Below are positions 1 to 5,354 of a stretch of DNA of 6,544 bases, in pieces. The notes below the pieces were generated by a model, which was given only the letters and a program-made list of their open reading frames with translations, did no database searches and was not told the DNA's origin. A program made the translations under genes and the position numbers. The stretch's first letter is position 1. Each line of letters starts with the position of its first letter. Location of the stretch: positions 1-6,544 of the forward strand of contig CANHPK010000088.1 of assembly GCA_947462525.1 (NCBI GenBank), given 5' to 3'. This DNA comes from Roseiflexaceae bacterium. Its GTDB lineage: Bacteria > Chloroflexota > Chloroflexia > Chloroflexales > Roseiflexaceae.

Positions 1-1
1 T

Positions 2-847
2 ACGGATGCACACGTACCGGGCGGCACCTTCTGGGCACGGGCTTGGGGGGTTGAACACCTGAGTCGGCTCGACCGGGTCAAAAAAGTCCTCGAGGCTGGT
101 TGTGACATGTTTGGTGGCGAAGAGTGCCCTGAGCTCATCATCGAATTGGTGGATTCGGGCCAGATAGCCATGGATCGCATAGACGTGTCGTGCCGACGGA
201 TACTGCGTGACAAGTTCCGCCAGGGGCTTTTTGACAATCCGTTCATTGACGCGGCTGCTGCGCTGGCAGTTGTCGGCAACGCCGAGTTCCGGGCCGCCGG
301 TGCCGTCGCGCAACGGCGCGCGATTGTGCCGTTGCACAACGACCGCGGGTTGTTGCCGGTGCGCGCACGCATGCGCGTGTATGTCGAGGGGATGGATGCG
401 TCGGTGGTGGCGCAGTATGCGGATGTAGTAACGACCCCGGCCGCGGCGGATATGGCGTTGGTACGCATCAGTACGCCGTTCTATGCGCGGGAGGGGGGGA
501 TTTTTCTCGAGAATATGTTCCACACCGGTGATTTGACGTTTACCCCTGAGGCACTCGCGCCGATTCTGCAGCTGTGTGCGGCGGTGCCGACCATTGTCGA
601 CATCTATTTGGACCGGCCGGCAGTGATCCCCGAGATCCGGGCGGCTGCGGCTGCGCTGCTGGGCAACTTCGGTGCGAGTGACGCTGCGCTGTGCGATATC
701 GTCTTTGGGGCGGTTGCACCGAGCGGGCGCTTGCCGTTCGAGTTGCCGTCGTCGATGGAGGCGGTGCGGGCACAGAAAGAAGACGTGCCGTATGACTCGG
801 TAAACCCACTGTTCGCATACGGGCATGCAGTGCATTGGACGGTGTGA
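2..847 (+). CDS. Glycoside hydrolase family 3 (beta-glucosidase-like), C-terminal part, 5' truncated
   Basis: The frame is open from base 2 and gives 281 residues ending in TGA at 845-847. An internal ATG at 107 is not the start, because the 35 codons before it also read as family sequence (ARAWGVEHLSRLDRVKKVLE). GH3 enzymes remove beta-linked sugars from the non-reducing end of oligosaccharides or glycosides. Visible here are the end of the (beta/alpha)8 domain (AGCDMFGGEECPELI, then ILRDKFRQGLFDNPF) and the second alpha/beta domain, closing with the typical SGRLPFELP, DVPYDSVNPLFAYGHAVHW tail. There is no fibronectin-III-like domain after it. The catalytic Asp nucleophile, normally in a (S/T)DW motif just before this point, is not in the window, so activity cannot be judged. 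No signal peptide can be assessed. Transcription converges on the SulP gene. Family assignment is strong; substrate is unknown. Confidence 0.88.
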   Translation, partial: TDAHVPGGTFWARAWGVEHLSRLDRVKKVLEAGCDMFGGEECPELIIELVDSGQIAMDRIDVSCRRILRDKFRQGLFDNPFIDAAAALAVVGNAEFRAAGAVAQRRAIVPLHNDRGLLPVRARMRVYVEGMDASVVAQYADVVTTPAAADMALVRISTPFYAREGGIFLENMFHTGDLTFTPEALAPILQLCAAVPTIVDIYLDRPAVIPEIRAAAAALLGNFGASDAALCDIVFGAVAPSGRLPFELPSSMEAVRAQKEDVPYDSVNPLFAYGHAVHWTV

Positions 848-1004
848 AAAGAATTGCGCGGGGTGGGTTACGCAGGGTTTATTGCAATCAGGTTTTTGAG
901 CAGGGTTTATTGCAATAAACCCTGCCCAATGAATGATATTTTTGAGCGGGGTTTATTGCAATAAACCCCGCTCAATGGTTTTTTCTGCGCAAGGATTTCC
1001 CCGC
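848..1004. repeat. Palindromic repeat cluster A (downstream of GH3, 3' side of SulP)
   Basis: This convergent gap contains three linked copies of one repeat. At 872-897 is a half copy: left arm GCAGGGTTTATTGCAAT, then CAGGTTTTT in place of the right arm. At 896-929 is a 34-bp palindrome centred on TTGCAA at 912/913 with a single mismatched pair (899/926). At 942-975 is a perfect 34-bp palindrome with the same centre but GCGGGG/CCCCGC arms instead of GCAGGG/CCCTGC. A right-arm fragment, CCCCGCTCAATG, recurs at 999-1010 and runs into the SulP stop codon. The pattern resembles REP/BIME-like dispersed intergenic elements. No transposase is associated. Segment 872-925 recurs almost exactly at 2532-2585. 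Confidence 0.85.
942..984 (+). terminator. Probable rho-independent terminator for the GH3 gene
   Basis: The perfect palindrome at 942-975 can form a long stem with a GC-rich base (TTGAGCGGGG pairing with CCCCGCTCAA). It is followed by TGG and then six T at 979-984. It lies about 95 bases after the GH3 stop on the same strand. The T tract is on the + side only, so it fits GH3 better than SulP. That the palindrome is also a member of a repeat family means termination could be incidental. Confidence 0.5.
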
Positions 1005-2489
1005 TCAATGATTGCCCAACTCGATGCTCTCGGCACGGGGATGCAGTGCATGGCGATCGACCATGGTTGCACTCGCGGCGTTGAGGCCGATGACATCGAC
1101 GAGGATCCCGCGGGAGCGGTACTTGAGGACGGCTTTGTCGAGGGCGGCGATCGATGTCACATCCCAGAAGTGGCCGTGTGAGACGTCGATGGTCACCCGA
1201 GTGACGTCGGACGTGTAGTCGAATGCGTCGGCAAACCGGGTCGCCGATGCGAAAAAGACCTGCCCGATGATCTGGTAGGTGACATGCCGTTGTGCATCGT
1301 CGTGCCTGACGACGATGTCGAGATAGCGCGAAATCTTGTGCGCAAAGAACAACCCACTCAGGAGCACCCCGACAAACACCCCTTGGGCGAGGTTGTGGGT
1401 GTAGACGACTACCGCGACGGTGCTAAAGGTCACCACGGTCGACGATACCGGGATGGTGCGGATGTCGCGCAGTGACGACCATTGGAAGGTGTTGACGCAG
1501 ACTACCATCATGACCGCTGCCAAGGCGACCATGGGGATTTGTTGGACCACGTCGCGCAACACGATGACGAGGAACAGAAGTACCACGCCGGCGACGAGGG
1601 TCGACAATCGGCCGCGCCCACCGGCTTTGATGTTCATCATCGACTGGCCAATGAGAGCGCAGCCCGCCATACCGCCGAACAAACCGGCGATGATGTTTGC
1701 ACTGCCTTGGCCGATGTACTCGCGGTTTTTGTCGCTGCGGGTGTCGGTAATGTCGTCGATGAGCACAGCCGTCATCAGCGATTCGAGCAAGCCGACCACC
1801 GCTAATGTCAAGGCGTATGGTGCGACGATCAACAACGTGTCGAGTGTGGCCGGCGCCAGAAATGCGACCAGGCTGGGCAGGGAAGTGGGGAGCACCCCTT
1901 TGTCACCGACGGTGCCCACGTCGAGACCGAGCCCAATGGTGATTGCAGTGAGCACGACGATACTAATGAGTGGCGCAGGGACCGCCGTGATGACACGCGG
2001 CAACAGGGAGATGAGTGCCAGTCCGAGTACCAATAATCCCCACACCTGCCAGGATTGGCCGACGACCTCGGGCAGTTGTGCAATGAAGATCAATATCGCC
2101 AGGGCATTGACGAATCCATGCACCACCGAGCGTGACACGAACCGGAGGAGTGTGCCGAGGCGGAAGACACCAAAGAGGATTTGGATGAGGCCCGTCAGTA
2201 TGGTGACCGGCAATACGTAGGCGACCCCGTACTGGCTGATGAGATGGACGAGCACTAATGCCATTGCACCGGTAGCTGCAGAAATCATGCCCGGACGGCC
2301 GCCGAGGAACGCCGTCGTTACCGCGATACAAAACGACGCATAGAGCGTCACACCGGGGTCGACCCCGGCGATGACGGCGAACGCCAATGACTCGGGAATG
2401 AGTGCCAGTGCCACCAAAATCCCCGACAGGATGTCGAGGCGGATGTTTCCAAACCAATCGACTCGGGCCGTTGTCCAGGTGCGTTGCAT
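1005..2489 (-). CDS. SulP (SLC26-type) anion transporter with C-terminal STAS domain
   Basis: This 494-residue inner-membrane protein is predicted to move an inorganic or small organic anion (sulfate, bicarbonate or a dicarboxylate in characterised SulP members). The N-terminal signature IPESLAFAVIAGVDPGVTLY (31-50) and GRPGMISAATGAMALVL (64-80) match the SulP transport core. Many hydrophobic segments follow up to about residue 385. The conserved stretch from LLESLMTAVLIDD (234-246) through QGSANIIAGLFGGMAG (261-276), IGQSMMN (280-286) and GGRGRLS (290-296) is strongly SulP and recalls the Bacillus YbaR branch. A short STAS domain follows at about 400-485 (VTIDVSHGHFWDVTSIAALD). Length is at the short end of the family. 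The ATG at 2489 sits a few bases after a weak GGAA Shine-Dalgarno on the minus strand. The last codon and the TGA stop lie in a fragment of the flanking palindromic repeat. It follows the PLP-enzyme gene on the same strand with a 149-bp repeat-filled gap. Substrate cannot be assigned. Confidence 0.93.
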   Translation of the reverse strand: MQRTWTTARVDWFGNIRLDILSGILVALALIPESLAFAVIAGVDPGVTLYASFCIAVTTAFLGGRPGMISAATGAMALVLVHLISQYGVAYVLPVTILTGLIQILFGVFRLGTLLRFVSRSVVHGFVNALAILIFIAQLPEVVGQSWQVWGLLVLGLALISLLPRVITAVPAPLISIVVLTAITIGLGLDVGTVGDKGVLPTSLPSLVAFLAPATLDTLLIVAPYALTLAVVGLLESLMTAVLIDDITDTRSDKNREYIGQGSANIIAGLFGGMAGCALIGQSMMNIKAGGRGRLSTLVAGVVLLFLVIVLRDVVQQIPMVALAAVMMVVCVNTFQWSSLRDIRTIPVSSTVVTFSTVAVVVYTHNLAQGVFVGVLLSGLFFAHKISRYLDIVVRHDDAQRHVTYQIIGQVFFASATRFADAFDYTSDVTRVTIDVSHGHFWDVTSIAALDKAVLKYRSRGILVDVIGLNAASATMVDRHALHPRAESIELGNH

Positions 2490-2638
2490 AGTGTTCCGTT
2501 CGGATTTTTGCGCAGGGTTTTGGGTCTTTGGGCAGGGTTTATTGCAATCAGGTTTTTGGGCAGGGTTTATTGCAATAAACCCTGCTCTATGTGAACCCCT
2601 GCTCTATGCGAAACCCTGCTCAAAGGTGTGTGGTTTTG
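2490..2638. repeat. Palindromic repeat cluster B (between SulP and PLP-enzyme genes)
   Basis: This is the second cluster of the GCAGGGTTTATTGCAAT repeat. A partial left arm is at 2511-2520. A half copy is at 2532-2557. A palindrome centred at 2572/2573 has a perfect 26-bp core (2560-2585), extendable to 2558-2587 with one mismatch. Two further decayed right arms follow: AACCCCTGCTCTATG within 2593-2608 and AAACCCTGCTCAAAG within 2610-2625. Bases 2532-2585 match 872-925 at 53 of 54 positions (A at 899, G at 2559). No T tract follows the hairpin on the minus strand, so a terminator role for the PLP gene is not evident. The SulP promoter must lie in or beyond this cluster if SulP is transcribed separately. 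Confidence 0.85.
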
Positions 2639-3772
2639 CTAGATCTTTGCCAATGCTTGATTGAGGTCGGCGATGAGGTCCGCTGCGTCTTCGATGCCGA
2701 TGGAGACGCGGAAGAAGTGTTGGTCGGCGTAGTCGTTGTAGACGAAAATCAGACTCTCGTCGTGACCGAGGCTGACCGCGTGCACAAAGACTTTGAGTTC
2801 GGCGATGAATGCCGCACGCTTGGTGGGGTCGACCAAATCGAAGTTGAGCATGCCCGAGTAGCCGTCCATCTGGCGCGTGGCCACGTCGTGTTGGGCATGG
2901 CTGGCCAAGCCCGGATAGCGTACCCAGGCGACGCCGGGATGTGATTGCAAGAACGTGGCCACTGCCATTGCATTGGCGTTGTGGCGCTCCATGCGGATGG
3001 GCAAGGTCGCCACGCCACGCATGATCTGCCAGGCGTTGAACGGGCTGATGCAGGCGCCCATGTCTTTGACGACGAACTTGCGGATGACATCGAGCAGGTG
3101 CTTGGGACCCATGACGGCACCGCCGAGGGCATCGCCGTGGCCGTTGATGTACTTGGAGATGCTGTGCATGACGAGGTCGGCACCCAACGTCAGCGGGCTC
3201 TGGGTGGTGAGGCCAGACCAGGTGCTGTCGACCGACAAGAGGGCGCCATTGGCGTGGGCCACGGTTGCGATGGCAGCGATGTCGCTGATGCGCGTGGTGG
3301 GATTGCCCGGCGTTTCGACGTGGATGAGTTTGGTCTGCGGCGTGATGGCTGCGCGGATGGCGTCAAGATCGGCGGTGTTGACCAGGGTCGTTTTGATGCC
3401 AAAGCGCTTGGGAAAGTGCTCGAGCAGCATTGTGCGCACGGAAATATACGAAATATCGGAACAAATGAGATGGTCGCCACTGCTCAGCAACGCCATGAAT
3501 GTACCATTGATGGCACTCACACCACTCGCTGTGACGACGCAATCTTCGCCGCCTTCGAGGGCTTGGAGGCGCTCTTCGAGCCAGCGCTCGTTGGGGTTCA
3601 TGTCACGGGCGTAGCCGAACGGTACGGCATCCCAATCGCCGTTGGGGGGCAGGACGTAGCTGTTGGCCATGACCAGTGGGCGTTTCACGGCGTTGGTGGC
3701 GGGATCGGGCTCCCAGCCGGCGTGGACGGCGCGGGTCGACATGCCGGGTTGGGGAGGGGTGTGGTCGGTCAT
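2639..3772 (-). CDS. Cys/Met metabolism PLP-dependent enzyme (cystathionine gamma-synthase/lyase or methionine gamma-lyase-like)
   Basis: This 377-residue cytosolic enzyme belongs to the fold-type I trans-sulfuration family, which makes or breaks C-S bonds at the beta or gamma carbon of amino acids using PLP. Recognisable family elements are the N-terminal STRAVHAGWEPD (12-23), the Tyr-x-Arg phosphate-binding pair YAR (54-56), ALEGGEDCVVTASGVSAI (71-88), Tyr109 at the cofactor-stacking position, ETPGNPTTR (153-161), Asp182 facing the pyridine nitrogen, the Schiff-base lysine K207 in HSISKYINGHGD, and Arg355 in FFRVSIGIED at the substrate-carboxylate position. Atypical points are VDSTWSGL where VDNTFA is usual, SDISYISV instead of the common Asp-x-x-Tyr-Gly-Gly-Thr, and SLGHDESLIFVYNDY where SLGG-E-SL plus a proline is usual. 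Which reaction it performs is therefore uncertain. The start at 3772 follows AAGGAA at good spacing on the minus strand. It is transcribed divergently from the first enolase gene. Confidence 0.88.
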   Translation of the reverse strand: MTDHTPPQPGMSTRAVHAGWEPDPATNAVKRPLVMANSYVLPPNGDWDAVPFGYARDMNPNERWLEERLQALEGGEDCVVTASGVSAINGTFMALLSSGDHLICSDISYISVRTMLLEHFPKRFGIKTTLVNTADLDAIRAAITPQTKLIHVETPGNPTTRISDIAAIATVAHANGALLSVDSTWSGLTTQSPLTLGADLVMHSISKYINGHGDALGGAVMGPKHLLDVIRKFVVKDMGACISPFNAWQIMRGVATLPIRMERHNANAMAVATFLQSHPGVAWVRYPGLASHAQHDVATRQMDGYSGMLNFDLVDPTKRAAFIAELKVFVHAVSLGHDESLIFVYNDYADQHFFRVSIGIEDAADLIADLNQALAKI

Positions 3773-3807
3773 GAGCGTTCCTTGTTTGAGAAAAGTGTGT
3801 TGAAATC

Positions 3808-3836
3808 AGTATAGCGACATCTGCGCAAACCCTGAA
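3808..3836 (-). promoter_or_regulatory. Candidate promoter for the PLP-enzyme gene
   Basis: On the minus strand the hexamer TATACT (3813-3808) differs from the -10 consensus by one base and lies 35 bases before the start codon at 3772. Seventeen bases upstream is TTCAGG (3836-3831), a poor -35 match. The -10 box is suggestive only. Confidence 0.3.
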
Positions 3837-3858
3837 AGTCAGATTGCTCTTGTGCCCT

Positions 3859-3893
3859 CTGATAACTGATAACTGATAACTGATAACTGATAA
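3859..3893. repeat. Heptanucleotide tandem repeat (CTGATAA)x5
   Basis: Five exact head-to-tail copies of CTGATAA, followed by CT, lie in the divergent gap between the PLP-enzyme and enolase genes. The 7-base period places TGA and TAA stops in all three forward frames, so nothing can be translated across it on the + strand. The minus strand reads as repeated TTATCAG and stays open by chance. It sits 47 to 81 bases before the enolase start, next to or overlapping the region where upstream promoter elements would be. Confidence 0.95.
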
Positions 3894-3905
3894 CTATCGA
3901 TGCTG

Positions 3906-3911
3906 TATGAT
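3906..3911 (+). promoter_or_regulatory. Candidate -10 element for the first enolase-superfamily gene
   Basis: TATGAT differs from TATAAT at one position and ends 28 bases before the ATG at 3940. Short inverted bases CTATC (3894-3898) and GATAG (3909-3913) flank and overlap it. No convincing -35 box is present at 16-18 bases upstream, where the heptamer repeat lies. This is a weak call. Confidence 0.25.
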
Positions 3912-3939
3912 AGGTTGAGCAAATGACAACGGAGTCAGC

Positions 3940-5130
3940 ATGAAAATTACCGACCTGAAGTGTGCAGTGATTGGCGGGTTCCCAGTGGTCAGAATTACCA
4001 CCGACGCGGGAATCGACGGCATTGGCCAGGCCGAAAACTGGAAGCCCAACCTCAAACCCCACATCCTCTACTACCGCGACATGATCCTCGGGTTGGACCC
4101 GACCAACGTCGAAGCCGTGATGCAGCGCATCCGGCGTATGGGGTCGTTCAAGCCGTGGGGTGCTGCGGTCAGTGCCATCGAGATTGCGTTGTGGGACATC
4201 GCCGGCAAAGCGGCCAACCTGCCCATCTACAAGCTGTTGGGCGGCAAGGTGCGCGACAAGGTACGCGTCTACAACGGCGCAATCCGGTTCCCGTTGCGGG
4301 ACCAATCACCAGAGGCGTATGCCGAGGACGTGCGCAAAATGGCGGCTTCGCCCGAGGGTTTTTCATTAATCAAACAGGGGATAGCCTTCCATAGTCGGAT
4401 GCCCAACGACATCCCGGGGTACTACACCGGGGACCCGCGGGCTTGGGGGCGGCACCCCCATCGCGGGATGCTGTCGGCCGCGGGTTTTCGCCATACCGTG
4501 GCCTGTGTCGAAGCGATGCGAAACGCCCTACCGGCACACATCGAATTGGCGTTGGACTGCGGACCGGGGTTCCTCCCACCCGATGCGGTGCGCCTGGCGC
4601 AGGCAGTCGAAGGTATGGGCATTGCCTGGCTCGAAGACATGCTGACCGGCGACTATGTGCCGTATGTGTCGGCCGCACAATACCGCGATGTGAAGGCCAA
4701 AACCAGCACGCCGATCCACACGGGCGAGCAGATTTATCTGCGCCAGAACTTCATGGAACTGATCGAAACACACGCCGTCGATGTTATCGGGCCCGACCCG
4801 CTCGACGTGGGGGGCATCGCCGAGCTCAAGTGGATTACCGAGTACGCCGACATCCATGGCATTGCGATGGCCCCGCATGGGACAGGCGACGGCATTTTCG
4901 GGCTGGCAGCATTGGTGCAGGTGTGTGCGACGCTGCCCGACAACTACATTGCGTTCGAGTACCCGCTGGCTCGGCCAGAGTGGTGGTACGACATCGTCGA
5001 TGGGTTGCCCGATGTGATTGTGAAGGACAGCTACATCGATGTGTGGGATCGGCCGGGATTGGGAGTGACGTTCAACAAGAACGCACAGAAGTATCTGTTG
5101 GATGAAGATAAGGGTTTTTTTGATCTGTAA
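3940..5130 (+). CDS. Enolase superfamily protein, mandelate racemase/muconate lactonizing type (paralog 1)
   Basis: This 396-residue cytosolic, probably Mg2+-dependent enzyme would abstract a proton alpha to a carboxylate. In this superfamily the outcome is dehydration, racemisation or cycloisomerisation, often of sugar acids. The capping domain (about 1-110) ends in the conserved WGAAVSAIEIALWDIAGKA (73-91) and LPIYKLLGGKVRDKV (94-108). The barrel carries metal ligands D206 (LALDCGPGF), E232 (WLEDML) and E263 (HTGEQIY), the His-Asp dyad D286 (IGPDPLD) and H313 (MAPHGTGDG), and E340 (AFEYP) at the mandelate-racemase E317 position. K145 (IKQG) aligns roughly with the first Lys of the KxK motif, but the second Lys is absent. 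An insertion (about 150-182) separates it from D206. Spacings between D206, E232, D286 and H313 fit the MR group. The ATG follows GGAG by five bases, and the start agrees with the downstream paralog. Substrate is not assignable by eye. Confidence 0.9.
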   Translation: MKITDLKCAVIGGFPVVRITTDAGIDGIGQAENWKPNLKPHILYYRDMILGLDPTNVEAVMQRIRRMGSFKPWGAAVSAIEIALWDIAGKAANLPIYKLLGGKVRDKVRVYNGAIRFPLRDQSPEAYAEDVRKMAASPEGFSLIKQGIAFHSRMPNDIPGYYTGDPRAWGRHPHRGMLSAAGFRHTVACVEAMRNALPAHIELALDCGPGFLPPDAVRLAQAVEGMGIAWLEDMLTGDYVPYVSAAQYRDVKAKTSTPIHTGEQIYLRQNFMELIETHAVDVIGPDPLDVGGIAELKWITEYADIHGIAMAPHGTGDGIFGLAALVQVCATLPDNYIAFEYPLARPEWWYDIVDGLPDVIVKDSYIDVWDRPGLGVTFNKNAQKYLLDEDKGFFDL

Positions 5131-5354
5131 TTAGCACGTACACGCGGAGACGCAGAGAACGAAAGGGCGCGGAGTGCAAAAGAGAGATGGGGATGAAGCT
5201 GGCAGCACATGAGCGGTATATGCCGGCACGACAAACTCGGTTGCACGCCACCCAGCTTGTAGACCCGTACATCTCCTATCCCCTTCCTCCACTGCGTACT
5301 CTGTCCCTCTGCGTCTCTGCGTGATCGTCTTTTGTTATATGAAAGGAACGTCGA
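5131..5354. repeat. Intergenic long imperfect inverted repeat (fold-back element) between the enolase paralogs
   Basis: The 224-bp gap contains terminal arms CACGCGGAGACGCAGAG (5141-5157) and CTCTGCGTCTCTGCGTG (5307-5323), complementary at 16 of 17 positions, with the exception able to form a G-T pair. Further inner pairings line up in the same order: GGGGAT (5189-5194) with ATCCCC (5278-5283), and AAGCTGG (5196-5202) with CCAGCTT (5252-5258). The left side is purine-rich and the right pyrimidine-rich. The whole of 5141-5323 could therefore fold as one extended hairpin. It has no open gene of its own. It may be a MITE-like or dispersed repeat. The downstream gene's ribosome-binding site AAAGGA (5342-5347) lies outside it. 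Confidence 0.75.

Noticed and set aside
107..847. Treating the ATG at 107 as the GH3 start
   Set aside because: The 35 codons upstream are in frame and read as conserved GH3 sequence, so the gene is simply cut by the window start.
872..1010. CRISPR array or integron attC sites
   Set aside because: The copies differ in length, are palindromic throughout, and lack regular spacers. No attC core sites or integrase are present.
1420..2220. Long + strand open frame (266 codons) opposite the SulP gene
   Set aside because: Its translation is low-complexity, rich in Thr, Met, Arg and Ser, with no family resemblance, while the opposite strand encodes a clear SulP protein. It is an antisense shadow.
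872..2585. Insertion sequence or transposon around SulP
   Set aside because: The only gene between the repeats is a transporter. The flanking copies are direct rather than inverted, and no transposase or target duplication is visible.
2945..3814. Long + strand open frame (289 codons) opposite the PLP-enzyme gene
   Set aside because: The product is Gly/Asp/Val-rich without a recognisable domain and lies antisense to a gene with intact catalytic motifs.
3769..4305. Minus-strand open frame crossing the heptamer repeat and the start of the first enolase gene
   Set aside because: It is open only because the repeat has no stops on this strand, reads as repeated SVISYQ, and overlaps both flanking real genes.
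2639..5130. A single sulfur or sugar-acid operon spanning the PLP enzyme and enolases
   Set aside because: The genes are divergent and separated by a promoter-like gap, so no shared transcript exists. A functional link would be speculation.
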